A stretch of DNA of 64,000 bases from JBMNGH01 sp050949725 (lineage in GTDB: Bacteria; Bacillota; Thermosediminibacteria; Thermosediminibacterales; Tepidanaerobacteraceae), in contig JBMNGH010000001.1 in the NCBI GenBank assembly GCA_050949725.1, positions 369,681 to 433,680 of the forward strand, given 5' to 3'. Numbering within the stretch: position 1 is the first letter of the stretch; every line of letters begins with the position of its first letter. Under the pieces are notes generated by a model that saw only the letters and a program-made list of their open reading frames with translations, ran no database searches and had not been told where the DNA came from. Both the position numbers and the translations under genes were made by a program. Shown here piece after piece: positions 9,147 to 18,205 of the stretch.

Positions 9147-10304
9147 TTACTGTGCTAACTGTTGTATTAAATCTGCAAGGGTATTTGCAAAGAGTTTTGC
9201 CGACCTTATGGATTCTTCCATAGTATTTCCATGACTTCCTATTTCTACCAATATGGCCTTGTTAGAAAGATGTTGATTAAAACGCTCTTCTCTTAAGAGT
9301 ATCCCACGAGATATACCAGGGTATTTATTTTCAATCATCTCATTTAATAAATAACAAAAATTATAGTTTTCTTTCCAATTTGGATGCGGAAAATTAGTAT
9401 CACTTCCAACTACGAACATTATCCTTGAATATGTAGTACCGTCTATTTTGACTGTTGTAAGTTCTCTTGATCTGCTTGCCTCGGGGAAAGGAGCATCTCT
9501 ATGCAGATCTATTAATATTTTTAAAGATGGGTACTGTTTAATTAGTTTTTGAACAGTCTTTAAAGAATTCGAGTATGATGTCATATAGGTAGGAATATCA
9601 TGTACCGTTTTATCGTGTATTGTGGCTACCCCAAGTCTCTTAAGCTCTGCTGCCATTTCTTCCCCTACCCTTGCCACGCTATAATTTAAATCATCAGTGT
9701 GGTAAGCTTTGTCTCGCGGTTTGTAATTATAAGTTTCTGTAGGTGTGTAGGACTCGCTTGTATGCGTGTGATAAATTAGTGCAATTGGTTTTCCTTGTTC
9801 GGGATCAAGTTTGTCGACCACTTGACGATCTGGTTCTACCGGCGGAGGTTCTGGTGGGTTTTCCGGAGGTACATGCTCATCTTCAATAATATTTGAGCTA
9901 TCTGGAATTTCAACTCCAGGTGTCATCACAGCTTCTGTCTTAATAAGGCTCATCAAAGGAACCTGCAGGGCTAAAAAACTCTCGGGACTGCTTATATCCA
10001 CACTTGTTATGTAATTCATAATCTTCCTGGTAATGCCGGCAAAGTTTACTAATTGTACATTTTGTTTTTCAAAAGTTTCTATTACGGGCATCCCCAAAGA
10101 TATTATTTTTTTAGATAATTCACTGTCTAAACCATCAAAAATAGTAAAATAGGATTTTTCCACCTCAAATTGATTAAAAACAGCTACAGTTTTAGAGTTG
10201 AGCCGATTTGCGATATAAAAACATAGTACAATCAAAATTATAAGAGATATCACAATCAAAATTGACATCCTTTTCCTGATTTTAATTACTCTAAACTTTA
10301 CCAT
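9147..10304 (-). CDS. spoIIP: Stage II sporulation protein P (SpoIIP), engulfment amidase/endopeptidase
   Basis: Cell-wall hydrolase that with SpoIID and SpoIIM drives membrane migration during engulfment of the forespore. 385 aa: a transmembrane anchor at about 14-31, a variable extracytoplasmic stretch, a Pro-rich linker near 145-160, then the amidase domain with HTHTSESY at 179-186, DLHRD at 266-270 and VEIGSHGN near the end. These His/Glu residues match the zinc ligands and catalytic glutamate of the family. It lies downstream of gpr, the same order as in Bacillus, but separated here by a terminator and a repeat element. Confidence 0.95.
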   Translation of the reverse strand: MVKFRVIKIRKRMSILIVISLIILIVLCFYIANRLNSKTVAVFNQFEVEKSYFTIFDGLDSELSKKIISLGMPVIETFEKQNVQLVNFAGITRKIMNYITSVDISSPESFLALQVPLMSLIKTEAVMTPGVEIPDSSNIIEDEHVPPENPPEPPPVEPDRQVVDKLDPEQGKPIALIYHTHTSESYTPTETYNYKPRDKAYHTDDLNYSVARVGEEMAAELKRLGVATIHDKTVHDIPTYMTSYSNSLKTVQKLIKQYPSLKILIDLHRDAPFPEASRSRELTTVKIDGTTYSRIMFVVGSDTNFPHPNWKENYNFCYLLNEMIENKYPGISRGILLREERFNQHLSNKAILVEIGSHGNTMEESIRSAKLFANTLADLIQQLAQ

Positions 10305-10341
10305 TCAATCACATCCTCCAAATAAAACATATTCAATGCAT

Positions 10342-10372
10342 TAAAAAAAAATGAGGCCATTTTGCCTCATTA
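10342..10372 (-). terminator. Rho-independent terminator after gpr
   Basis: On the minus strand ATGAGGC and GCCTCAT form a 7-bp stem around a short loop, followed by a run of at least seven T. It separates gpr from spoIIP. Edges are good to about 1-2 bp. Confidence 0.85.
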
Positions 10373-10403
10373 TTGATTGTGTGTTGAGTGGGGTTCTTTA
10401 GCT

Positions 10404-10464
10404 AAGCGCAAGGTTCCCGGGACCCGACTGGCAATCTCTGATTGCTTAGTCGGGTGGGGTTCTT
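10404..10464 (-). repeat. Palindromic intergenic repeat, copy 1
   Basis: Inverted copy of the element found twice at 45765-45893 and once at 58430-58490. Read on the minus strand it begins AAGAACCCCACCCGAC and ends CCCGGGAACCTTGCGCT. The core folds as CCCGACT...AGTCGGG with an inner GCAATC-AGA-GATTGC hairpin. It begins at the gpr stop codon. At 10390-10400 the first bases of a second, degenerate unit follow (AAAGAACCCCAC), as in the tandem pair at 45.8 kb. Confidence 0.85.
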
Positions 10465-11437
10465 ATTGAAGAAATGTGCTCACTTCAGAGTATTCGATTC
10501 CCGGATGGACAGCAAGGTTAATTCCACCCGCAACTGATTTTGACGTGTTTTCTATTAAAGAATCTATTTCTTTAGGTGTTACTACAAGCTGTCCAACAAA
10601 AGGTGTCATAACTTCTCTCAGTAATTGAAACTTCTCTTCTCTGTCGATTGTTTCAAGAATTTTATAGAATTCTCCCCCGGGCTTTGACTGTCTAATAAAC
10701 TGGCCTATCAGCATGTCTATAGCGTCATTTGCCAAAGTGGCTGCATCAACAACCGTTGGTACGCCAATCGCAATAACGGGTACACCAATGGTATCATTTG
10801 TTATTCCCATCCGTTTATTTCCGATGCCTGATCCTGGATAAACCCCACTGTCCGCTATTTGAACGGTAGTGCTTATTCTTTCCATACTTCTTGCAGATAA
10901 TGCATCTATCGCTATGACCAATTTAGGGTTTATTTTCTCTACCAGACCTCTGATTATTTCACTCGTCTCTATTCCGGTAATTCCAAGGACCCCTGGAGAA
11001 AGAGCACATACCGGTCTGATACCTTCATCAATGTTAAATTTGTCAGGCATCAGTTCCATCAGATGCCTGGTAACAATTAATCTTTCAATAACTTTTGGCC
11101 CCAATGAATCGGGCGTAACATTCCAATTGCCAAGTCCTATTACAAGAATTGTGGCGTCAGCCGGTAGATCAATCATTGTCTTAAGCTCTTTAGCCAGGTT
11201 TTTGCTAACCTCTTCAGTCAATTCGGGGTCCTTATCTTTGAGGCGAGGCACTTCCAATGTGATATAATTCCCTATGGGCTTTCCCATAACTTTAGACCCC
11301 TGTTCTGTCTCTATTTTAACCCTGCTGATAGTCATTTCTTCAAATTTTTCTGTGTCCGTTATTACCCCCGGTATTTCATCAAGACCCGTAAGTTCTCTAG
11401 CCTCTACCGCAAGATCGGTTCTCACATTTATTCTTAT
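10463..11437 (-). CDS. gpr: Germination protease GPR
   Basis: Aspartate-type endopeptidase that degrades small acid-soluble spore proteins during germination. Conserved blocks VRTDLAVEARE, VIGLGNWNVTPDSLGPKV, PGVLGITGIET and IDALSARSMERI are all present. The start is unsettled. AGGAGG lies at 11451-11446, right at the end of the upstream gene, and 8 nt later in frame comes ATA (11437), giving IRINVRTDLAVEARE, which is where clostridial homologues begin. Conventional starts in this frame are GTG at 11425 (20 nt from the site) or ATG at 11479 and TTG at 11491, which overlap the upstream gene and lack a site. Confidence 0.93.
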   Translation of the reverse strand: MRINVRTDLAVEARELTGLDEIPGVITDTEKFEEMTISRVKIETEQGSKVMGKPIGNYITLEVPRLKDKDPELTEEVSKNLAKELKTMIDLPADATILVIGLGNWNVTPDSLGPKVIERLIVTRHLMELMPDKFNIDEGIRPVCALSPGVLGITGIETSEIIRGLVEKINPKLVIAIDALSARSMERISTTVQIADSGVYPGSGIGNKRMGITNDTIGVPVIAIGVPTVVDAATLANDAIDMLIGQFIRQSKPGGEFYKILETIDREEKFQLLREVMTPFVGQLVVTPKEIDSLIENTSKSVAGGINLAVHPGIEYSEVSTFLQ

Positions 11438-11450
11438 GACATATCCCTCC

Positions 11451-11777
11451 TCATCGGAGCTCTGTAGGTACAAATGCATCAATAATTCCAATTACTAACG
11501 AGGCAAGCAGCGCTCCCCACCATGTCACAGTCATCGCCGGAACCAAAAACTGTGCAAAGTAAATTACAATCGCTGCTGTAATAAAACCTACAATTCCTCT
11601 ATTCTGCGGCGAAATCTTTTTACCAAGAAGACTTTCCACAATAAAACCTAATACAGCAATCACTATCGCGGCTATCAAAGCACCGGTAAAGCCCGCAACC
11701 CTAAAACCGGGAAGCACAAAACTTATAAGCATTAATACAATGGCAGATACTATAAATCTAATAATCATTCCTATCAT
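11451..11777 (-). CDS. Four-helix membrane protein, phage_holin_4_2 / YvlD-like family
   Basis: 108 aa and almost entirely hydrophobic, with about four transmembrane helices separated by short loops; the third loop reads GKKISPQNRGIVGF. The pattern matches the small YvlD/PF04020 family, which carries a holin-like name but is usually chromosomal with no known lytic role. The start is ATG 11777 (MIGMIIRF). The upstream ATG at 11795 coincides with the GGAGGTG ribosome binding site. The stop overlaps the Shine-Dalgarno of gpr, so the two are probably cotranscribed. Confidence 0.78.
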   Translation of the reverse strand: MIGMIIRFIVSAIVLMLISFVLPGFRVAGFTGALIAAIVIAVLGFIVESLLGKKISPQNRGIVGFITAAIVIYFAQFLVPAMTVTWWGALLASLVIGIIDAFVPTELR

Positions 11778-11924
11778 AATAAAATACACCTCCATTATGT
11801 TTTCCTTGTATTATATTAACCTTAAGGTTTTTATAATATGCAAAGCAAAATTGTTTTGACAACTTGAATTTTAACTTTGTAAATGATAGAATTAATTTTA
11901 GCTTTTACATGGGAGGTGAATTTA

Positions 11925-12200
11925 TTGCCGAATACTGCATCAGCAAAAAAGAAAGCCCGGCAAATAAAAACCAAGACGGTGAGAAATAACATACTTAAAT
12001 CCCAAATGAGGTATTCAATCAAAAAGTTTGTGGAGGCGTTAAGTACATCTGACCCGGACAAAATCAACTCTGCCCTGGTTAATGCATTAAAAACTATTGA
12101 CATAGTATCAGCAAAGGGTGTTATCCATAAGAATACCGCCGCACGTAAAAAATCCAGTTTATACAAAATGCTTTCAAACTCAGAGACGTCAGCAAGTTAA
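11925..12200 (+). CDS. rpsT: 30S ribosomal protein S20
   Basis: 91 aa basic protein that binds 16S rRNA early in 30S assembly. It begins LPNTASAKKKARQ at a TTG codon with GGGAGG 8 nt upstream; a longer frame from 11883 runs through the ribosome binding site and can be dismissed. The three-helix pattern (VRNNILKSQMRYSIKKF, VNALKTIDIVSAKGVIHKNT) is typical of S20. A TTGACA at 11856-11861 with a weak -10 suggests its promoter. Divergent from gpr, holA-distal, and closed by the terminator at 12204. Non-ATG starts are known in rpsT of other bacteria, where they tune expression. Confidence 0.96.
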   Translation: MPNTASAKKKARQIKTKTVRNNILKSQMRYSIKKFVEALSTSDPDKINSALVNALKTIDIVSAKGVIHKNTAARKKSSLYKMLSNSETSAS

Positions 12201-12203
12201 CTA

Positions 12204-12232
12204 GCGTAAGCCAATCTGCTTACGCATTTTTT
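12204..12232 (+). terminator. Rho-independent terminator of rpsT
   Basis: GCGTAAGC (12204-12211) pairs with GCTTACGC (12218-12225) around a 6-nt loop, followed by ATTTTTTA. It lies 3 bp after the rpsT stop. Confidence 0.9.
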
Positions 12233-12392
12233 ATTACTTTAAAATTTATATTACTTTAGGAGTATGTAATTCAATAGTACAGTGAATAGAATAAAGCTTT
12301 ATTATATAAAATACCTATAAAATAAAAGAAAAGGATTTTATTATGTGTTTTTTTTTCTTGGTTTATTTTTTTATATTTAAGAAATAATATAA

Positions 12393-12413
12393 TTGAGGTC
12401 TGACTGACCTCAA
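12393..12413. promoter_or_regulatory. Inverted repeat just upstream of the Gln-rich gene
   Basis: TTGAGGTC (12393-12400) and GACCTCAA (12406-12413) form a perfect 8-bp inverted repeat with a 5-nt spacer, ending 7 bp before the AGGAGGTGG ribosome binding site. No T-run follows, so it is not a terminator. It could be an operator or an mRNA hairpin. The rest of 12233-12392 is AT-rich with nothing recognisable. Confidence 0.5.
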
Positions 12414-12434
12414 ATAACCTAGGAGGTGGTTGTC

Positions 12435-12986
12435 CTGGATAAAATAATGCAGTTAAATCAACAAATCCATCAGTTTCAGCAAAATTTGAACTCACTAACT
12501 CAAACAATAAGTCAGTTGTCAAATTCGGAACAAAATAATGCACAACAGCTATCTCAATTAAGTTCAACGGAATCAGCTACTGCCCAGAAATTGCAGCAGC
12601 TTCAGCAGTCAGAACAAAAAGCTTCTGAACAACTCCAGTCGATGCACAGATCTTTAACAGATATCTCAAAACAACTTGAGCAACTATCTTCAATCGGAAG
12701 GGATATTGAAGCACAGATAGCACAGGTTGAAACTCAGCGAAGAGCCGGTCAGCAGCAGAGCTGGCCTCAATATAAGACTCAAACGGGGTACAATTATACA
12801 GGAACGCCTCAGGCAAGAAATTCTGCCTACAACCGTGAGTTTGGCCAGCATTCGGTTCAGCCTGTTCCACCGGCAAAATCTCAATATGACCAGTACAGGA
12901 ACTCCAAATATAACCAAGAATTTGGGCAGCACACAGCACAAACTGTACCTTCTGCATACCAGCAGCAACCTCCAAGGTACCAATAA
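12435..12986 (+). CDS. Gln-rich coiled-coil protein of unknown function
   Basis: About 183 aa. Residues 5-100 are a continuous Gln/Ser-rich coiled coil (QLNQQIHQFQQNLNS, KLQQLQQSEQKASEQL). The C-terminal third is Tyr/Gln/Pro-rich and holds two imperfect 20-residue repeats around YNREFGQHSVQPVPPA and YNQEFGQHTAQTVPSA. No catalytic motif or signal peptide is visible. AGGAGGTGG at 12421 is followed 8 nt later by CTG (12435) in frame, whereas the first ATG is 20 nt away, so a CTG start is possible; GTG at 12426 overlaps the site. The composition resembles the two genes at 58.9-60.1 kb. A spore-coat or surface role is only a guess. Confidence 0.75.
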   Translation: MDKIMQLNQQIHQFQQNLNSLTQTISQLSNSEQNNAQQLSQLSSTESATAQKLQQLQQSEQKASEQLQSMHRSLTDISKQLEQLSSIGRDIEAQIAQVETQRRAGQQQSWPQYKTQTGYNYTGTPQARNSAYNREFGQHSVQPVPPAKSQYDQYRNSKYNQEFGQHTAQTVPSAYQQQPPRYQ

Positions 12987-12996
12987 CATTGGGAAA

Positions 12997-13024
12997 GGGC
13001 GACGTTTTGTCACGTCGCCCTTCA
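12997..13024. terminator. Terminator hairpin between convergent genes
   Basis: GGGCGACG (12997-13004) and CGTCGCCC (13013-13020) form an 8-bp GC-rich stem with an 8-nt loop, followed on the plus strand by TTCATCTTT. It lies between the convergent Gln-rich gene and holA. The T-tract is interrupted, but the position suits a terminator. Confidence 0.75.
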
Positions 13025-13027
13025 TCT

Positions 13028-14014
13028 TTACAGCGGAATGGACTTAGAGATTTCCGTCAGTAAAATCTCGAGACCCATTTTATCGTCAACCCTACCTTTT
13101 TTTATATCAAGATCCAATTTTTGACATAACTTTAAGGCGGATATTAATTCGGCTATATTGAAATTTCTTGATTGTTCGATTGTTTTCTTTAATACAAATG
13201 GATGTAATGCGAGTTGTTCTCTAATTTCTTGAAAAGACAAGTTTTCTCTGTTTTTAACTGCCAGTATCTCGCTGATATGCTTTGCAATCATGAACAAAAT
13301 CTTAGTACAGCTTTCACCCCTAGAAGTCAGCTCGTTCAGTACCTCAATAGCTTTATCACACTTTTTAGAACCAATATGATCGATCATTTCGAATATATTA
13401 TGTTCCGTGGAGCTTGAAAAAACTTTATATATATCGTCCATTTTAATGCATTCTCTATGTCCTATAAAACTTACAAGTTTTTTTATTTCCATTTCTGCAT
13501 CACTCAAGTTGTCCGTAAATTGCGCCAGAAAAACCGCTGCGGAATAGTCTATATTCTTACCTAATTTTTGGATTCTATCTCGGATCCAGTCTGTTTTATG
13601 TTTGGGTTTCAGCCGTGAATAGTTACAGACAACACCATTTTTTTGGATTATTTTAAAAATCTTCTTTCGTCTGTCAACTGCGTTACATGTAAATACAAGG
13701 CAGACATGTTGCGGAAGGTCTTCAAGATAACCAATAAGTCGGCTTCCTTTGCTTGAAACATTTACTTGACTATTCTTTTCACCACTAAAAAAATTTGCAT
13801 CAGTCACCAATACCATTTTTTTAGATGCCATCAAGGGCATAGTACTACATGCATTAATAATTCCTTCTTCACTTATGAACCGGCCGTCGAGAGGGATGAA
13901 ATTAAGTGTTTCGTGTTGTTGTACTATTTTAGATTTAATTTTTTCCACTTCCTCTTTTACCAAAAGCTTTTCGTTCCCATACAATAAGAAGAGGTTTTTC
14001 ATTGCAACAATCAC
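13028..14014 (-). CDS. holA: DNA polymerase III delta subunit (HolA)
   Basis: Clamp-loader subunit that opens the sliding clamp. 328 aa with the HolA pattern: LFLLYGNEKLLVKEEVEKI at the N-terminus, a degenerate AAA+ fold without a working Walker A, LVFTCNAVDRRKK near 115, and the C-terminal collar domain (ILFMIAKHISEILAVKNRE). It is placed next to comEC, a very common Firmicutes arrangement. GTG at 14014 overlaps the comEC stop as GTGA; an internal ATG at 14002 (MKNLFLLYG) is an alternative start. Confidence 0.93.
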   Translation of the reverse strand: MIVAMKNLFLLYGNEKLLVKEEVEKIKSKIVQQHETLNFIPLDGRFISEEGIINACSTMPLMASKKMVLVTDANFFSGEKNSQVNVSSKGSRLIGYLEDLPQHVCLVFTCNAVDRRKKIFKIIQKNGVVCNYSRLKPKHKTDWIRDRIQKLGKNIDYSAAVFLAQFTDNLSDAEMEIKKLVSFIGHRECIKMDDIYKVFSSSTEHNIFEMIDHIGSKKCDKAIEVLNELTSRGESCTKILFMIAKHISEILAVKNRENLSFQEIREQLALHPFVLKKTIEQSRNFNIAELISALKLCQKLDLDIKKGRVDDKMGLEILLTEISKSIPL

Positions 14015-16341
14015 TGCCCCTCTTGTAATGTTGTAAATATATTAACATCTTTTTCAGTAACTTTAAAGGTTACCCCCCCATGCAGATCTGTGCGTAGAAT
14101 TCGAATTCCATTTCCGTTTAAAAGGTCGATTACCTGAGGTGAAGGATGACCGAATCTGTTGCCGGATTCCACACTTATAACAGCAACAACCGGTTTGACA
14201 TGTCTTAAAAACTCCGGCGAAGTTGATGTGCCGCTGCCATGATGTCCGACCTTAATTACTGTGGATTTTATATCAATACCCGATTCCAAAATATTATACT
14301 CCCCTGCATGACCTAGGTCTCCGGTAAACAAAAAACTTATATCTTTATTCGACATTTTTAGGACAAGTGAATTATCATTATCCGTCGCCCCTGGTATTCC
14401 TCCTTTTGGTGGACTCAAAATTTCAAACAAAATACCATCGACAATGAATTCATCTCCTCTTGCCAACTGAATTGTCCTTATACCTTTTTTGTCACTAATA
14501 AGTTTCATTCTCTTGTATATCTCCCCTTGATCAGCAATTCCGTACAAGATCGTATCTACCTTCATGTTTTCCAATAGATAGATAAGGCCTTCGGAATGGT
14601 CAGAATCAAAATGGCTAAAAACCATAACTTGAATGCTTCTCACCCCTTTTGATTGTAAAAAAGGCTCTATTACATCCCTGCCCACATCAAAATCGCCCTG
14701 GTAAAATGCAGGCATGCCTCCTCCATCAATCAAAACGGTCATCTTGTTTGGGGTACGTATTAATATTGAATCACCTTGACCCACATCAATAAATGTTACC
14801 TCTAAGCTCTTTTGCTTTGGAATCAGGATTACCACCAAAATGATAATAAATGCGGTAATGGCTGCTATTTTGTATTTCTTTAGCTTTTTACCGGTTTTAA
14901 AATTGCCGAATACAAATAACAACAAAATGTAATAGATTAAGACTAAAATTGCCGGAAATGAAGGTACTGTGATTGTTGAAAAAGGTAAACGACCCAGGAA
15001 AACACTCGTTTTTTGTATTACAGTCATCAGTAAACCGCCAATATGAATAATCAGCACCCCGGCAGGCGGTACTATCAAGCCCAATATTCCACCTACAAAA
15101 CCCGTGACCAAAGCTATACTTGCAATTGGGACCAAAATCAAATTTGTTAAAAAAACGATCAATGATATATTGTGAAAATGGTATGCCAAAATAGGTAGAA
15201 CAATTATTTGAGCTGAACATACTACCGCCTGCATGTCTCTAATATATCCGGGCAGCGGCAATATTTTTTTTAATTTCGTATAAAAAAGTACAATACCCAA
15301 TGTCGCCGCAAAAGAAAGCTGAAAACCTAATGTGTACAAATTTGCAGGATTTATTAGCAATGTTACGAACGCTGCAAAACTTAGATTGTTTACCGCGTCC
15401 CCTCTTCTTCCAACAATACTACCCAACATGGTAATCCATATCATAATGGAAGCCCTAACAACAGAGGGAGGCAAACCTGTCACAAAACAATAAAAGAGAA
15501 TTATTAGGCTTCCTAAACAAAAAGATATGGTATTTGGGATTTTTACAAGGTCCATTAGCTTTACTGCCGCTCCAAAAACTATTCCTACATGGAGTCCAGA
15601 AACAGCAAGGATATGTATTATACCTGCATTGCTGAATGCCCTGAGAACATCCCCTGAAATTCGGCCTTTAATTCCGAGAATCATTCCCGAGATCAGTGAC
15701 GACAATTCTTCAGGAAGATGAGCGTCATAGAAAGCCATTAACCTTTCTCTAAAGGAAAAAGCAGCCCTCAAGAATGGATTTGCATCATATTCACCAATTT
15801 TCTGTGAATCCCTTGAAAACATGGTTGTGGAAATGCCTTTTCTCATTAAATGAGCCTTGTAATCAAACCCCCCTGGATTTCTTTTACCCTTGGGTATCTT
15901 AAGCTCTCCTGAAAACCTTATCACGTCACCGTAATTATATGTACTGTCATGCTTTTTATCCCTCGGCGTACTCAAAAGGATCATACCTGTAACTCTTTTG
16001 CTGCTGTCATTATCAATTAAATATAATGCCCGGACTGTATACGTTATCTTATCTACATTAAGTTCGGGGGCATCGGAAACCACTCCGACAACCGTACGGT
16101 TTTTCCCAGAAAAATCGATAATTTCCCCTATCATTCTATCTACCTTGAAATTATTGTAAAAAGCCCCCATTGACAAAATCAATAGCCCGATAAATATCAG
16201 CCTTATTCGATTTTTTCGGAAGATAATCAAAAAAGCCAGGCTAATATTAAGAATTATAATTATTCCCGGCTGTTTTAAAATATTTGCCGATAAAATCCCT
16301 GAAATGAAAAACAGCACTATAAAAAGAAAAGGGCGAAACAT
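14011..16341 (-). CDS. comEC: DNA uptake channel protein ComEC/Rec2
   Basis: Membrane channel for single-stranded DNA uptake in competence. 776 aa: N-terminal membrane helices and an OB-like region, the competence domain (about 190-470, with ILAVSGLHVGI and TGLPPSVVRASIMI), and a C-terminal metallo-beta-lactamase-like domain (about 505-770) with HFDSDHSEG and GHHGSGTSTS. All three parts are intact. I use ATG 16341 (MFRPFLFIV), 11 nt after AAGGAG, over TTG 16350, which lies too close. Cotranscribed with holA. No other com genes lie in the window, so natural competence cannot be judged. Confidence 0.94.
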   Translation of the reverse strand: MFRPFLFIVLFFISGILSANILKQPGIIIILNISLAFLIIFRKNRIRLIFIGLLILSMGAFYNNFKVDRMIGEIIDFSGKNRTVVGVVSDAPELNVDKITYTVRALYLIDNDSSKRVTGMILLSTPRDKKHDSTYNYGDVIRFSGELKIPKGKRNPGGFDYKAHLMRKGISTTMFSRDSQKIGEYDANPFLRAAFSFRERLMAFYDAHLPEELSSLISGMILGIKGRISGDVLRAFSNAGIIHILAVSGLHVGIVFGAAVKLMDLVKIPNTISFCLGSLIILFYCFVTGLPPSVVRASIMIWITMLGSIVGRRGDAVNNLSFAAFVTLLINPANLYTLGFQLSFAATLGIVLFYTKLKKILPLPGYIRDMQAVVCSAQIIVLPILAYHFHNISLIVFLTNLILVPIASIALVTGFVGGILGLIVPPAGVLIIHIGGLLMTVIQKTSVFLGRLPFSTITVPSFPAILVLIYYILLLFVFGNFKTGKKLKKYKIAAITAFIIILVVILIPKQKSLEVTFIDVGQGDSILIRTPNKMTVLIDGGGMPAFYQGDFDVGRDVIEPFLQSKGVRSIQVMVFSHFDSDHSEGLIYLLENMKVDTILYGIADQGEIYKRMKLISDKKGIRTIQLARGDEFIVDGILFEILSPPKGGIPGATDNDNSLVLKMSNKDISFLFTGDLGHAGEYNILESGIDIKSTVIKVGHHGSGTSTSPEFLRHVKPVVAVISVESGNRFGHPSPQVIDLLNGNGIRILRTDLHGGVTFKVTEKDVNIFTTLQEGQ

Positions 16342-16379
16342 ACATGTCAAAGCTCCTTTTGGTTTTTATAGCTTATAAC

Positions 16380-17762
16380 TCATACCCTGATCTTTTTCCA
16401 CTTACCTGACTTATACCTTTGATAAATGAAGATTGAACGAAATACTTGATCACATCCCTGGGCAATCCACGCCCCTGTTAAACCCCAACCCATATTTATA
16501 AATAGTTTTGTGAGCACGATCCTCACTCCCCATACCCCTATAAATGTAGAATAAAGGGGCCAACGCGTGTCACCCGCCCCTCTTAATGCACCGGCAAGTA
16601 TAAATTGTGTCGACTGCAATGGCTGGATTATCGCTATGATTTTAAGACAAACTACAGCTAGTATAATTACTTGGTGATCATTTGTGTATAATCCTGCTAT
16701 TTGCCTTCCAAAAAAGAAAAACAGCGAAGCTATGGCCGCTGCTACAAACATACCCCTCCGTCTCGTCTCAAGACCGTATTTTTGAGCCATATTGAGTCTC
16801 TTCGCTCCAAGGCTTTGCCCAACAAGTGTTGTTGCAGCCATGCCAAAGGCCATGCTCGGGGCAAAAGACAGGCCGAAAACATTTATTCCTATCTGATGGG
16901 CCGCAAACACCGTAGTCCCCAAACCTGCAACTGTTCTGGCAAATTCTATCTGTCCGGTACGAAGCGCGAACTGCTCCAAGCCCGAAGGTATACCAATTTT
17001 TAATATTCTTCTTATCACGGCAATATCCAGATTATAGTTATTCCTTTGTTTTGATGGTCTTATTATGGAATCCTGGTGATATAAGGCTGCGAATGCCATT
17101 ATCATTGCTATTCCCCGGGAAATAGTAGTGGCTAATGCTGCTCCGTTTACTCCCATTGCGGGAAATCCAAACTTTCCATAAATTAGAACATAGTTTAAAA
17201 CCACATTTAATAGATTCGTAATTACATTGTACCTCATCGGGGATATTGTATCTCCCGCACCTCTCAAAGAGGCACCTATACCCATTGTTGTTGATATAAA
17301 CAGACCCCCTAAAGAAATGATTTTTAGGTAGCCTGTAGCAAGTGGAAGCACATCAGGCTCTGCACCCATAAAATCTGCAACTGATCCAGCGAAAATAAAA
17401 CCTATTATGCTGACAACTATACCCATGAACACTGTCATAATAATAGTTTGTCTTACTACTTTCTCGGCATTTTTTTTATCGCCATTTCCCACAAAGCGAG
17501 CAACCAATGCCATGCTTCCAACGTTCAATGACTGAAATACTGCAAGTGCCAGCATCATCGGCTGATTTGTTAGACCAACAGCTGCAAGAGACTGGGTGTT
17601 TATATTTCCTACCATTATCATATCGACCATGCCAAAAAGCGTTCCCAGCAACAATTCAACCAATGCGGGCAAAGTCAGTTTCCAAATATTTTTTCCTAGA
17701 TTCTCTCCGGGTTGAATAAATGAGATCTCGTCTGTTTCATTTTTCTTACTTGAAATAGGCAT
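16380..17762 (-). CDS. MATE-family efflux transporter
   Basis: 460 aa polytopic protein with about 12 hydrophobic helices arranged as two similar halves, matching the MATE (NorM/DinF-like) cation-coupled multidrug exporters. Typical segments include LTLPALVELLLGTLFGMVDMIMVG at the first helix, GAGDTISPMRYN after helix 5 and GAGDTRWPLYST in the second half. The substrate cannot be predicted. ATG start. It ends 38 bp before comEC in the same direction, but a link in function is unlikely. Confidence 0.92.
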   Translation of the reverse strand: MPISSKKNETDEISFIQPGENLGKNIWKLTLPALVELLLGTLFGMVDMIMVGNINTQSLAAVGLTNQPMMLALAVFQSLNVGSMALVARFVGNGDKKNAEKVVRQTIIMTVFMGIVVSIIGFIFAGSVADFMGAEPDVLPLATGYLKIISLGGLFISTTMGIGASLRGAGDTISPMRYNVITNLLNVVLNYVLIYGKFGFPAMGVNGAALATTISRGIAMIMAFAALYHQDSIIRPSKQRNNYNLDIAVIRRILKIGIPSGLEQFALRTGQIEFARTVAGLGTTVFAAHQIGINVFGLSFAPSMAFGMAATTLVGQSLGAKRLNMAQKYGLETRRRGMFVAAAIASLFFFFGRQIAGLYTNDHQVIILAVVCLKIIAIIQPLQSTQFILAGALRGAGDTRWPLYSTFIGVWGVRIVLTKLFINMGWGLTGAWIAQGCDQVFRSIFIYQRYKSGKWKKIRV

Positions 17763-18205
17763 TATCCTTTACACCTCTTATTAAATGCAATTTTGACTTT
17801 TGTATTTTACATTTATTTATTACTTTCCATATCTATTATTGCATTCTATATCAAATAAAGAATTCCTTCAAATTTCAAAATGCATCGTTCTAGCCTTTAA
17901 GATCGGTAGATATCTGCAATATAATTACACCTGCATTCTGAAACTCTTCAACCGCAGGAGAGTAGCTTTAATATTTAGATTTATCAAACCTTGCGAAGTT
18001 TGGCTCTAGAAAAAACAGCGCAGAATCGGAGTCAGTCAGTTAGCAAAAAATCCCGCTCCAGACAAAAAAAGACAAAGACTTTGGGTGATTTGGATAAAAA
18101 CTTTGATAGTACACCTTACATAATTTATTTAAGGTCTATTAATTACGACGAAACAGTAGATTTAAATTAACACAAATACGGGAACACTATAACTGGTGAT
18201 TTATT
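17763..18205. other. 443-bp intergenic region between divergent genes
   Basis: AT-rich spacer between the MATE gene (minus) and splB (plus). A short open frame at 17800-18009 lacks a ribosome binding site and resembles nothing known. Near splB, CATAATT at 18119-18125 resembles the -10 of forespore sigma factors (CATWWTA), but a convincing -35 is missing. No RNA gene or repeat seen. Confidence 0.5.

Noticed and set aside
11451..11777. Holin-like protein as a sign of a prophage
   Set aside because: The family name is misleading; no phage genes surround it and the locus is the conserved gpr region.
11831..12166. Minus-strand frame opposite rpsT
   Set aside because: It is antisense to rpsT, whose own frame, start and terminator are clear.
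12271..13025. Several minus-strand frames opposite the Gln-rich gene
   Set aside because: CAG/CAA-rich coding sequence leaves opposite frames open; none has a ribosome binding site.
17800..18009. Small plus-strand frame before splB
   Set aside because: No ribosome binding site, hydrophobic and aromatic-rich random-looking composition, and no relation to neighbours.
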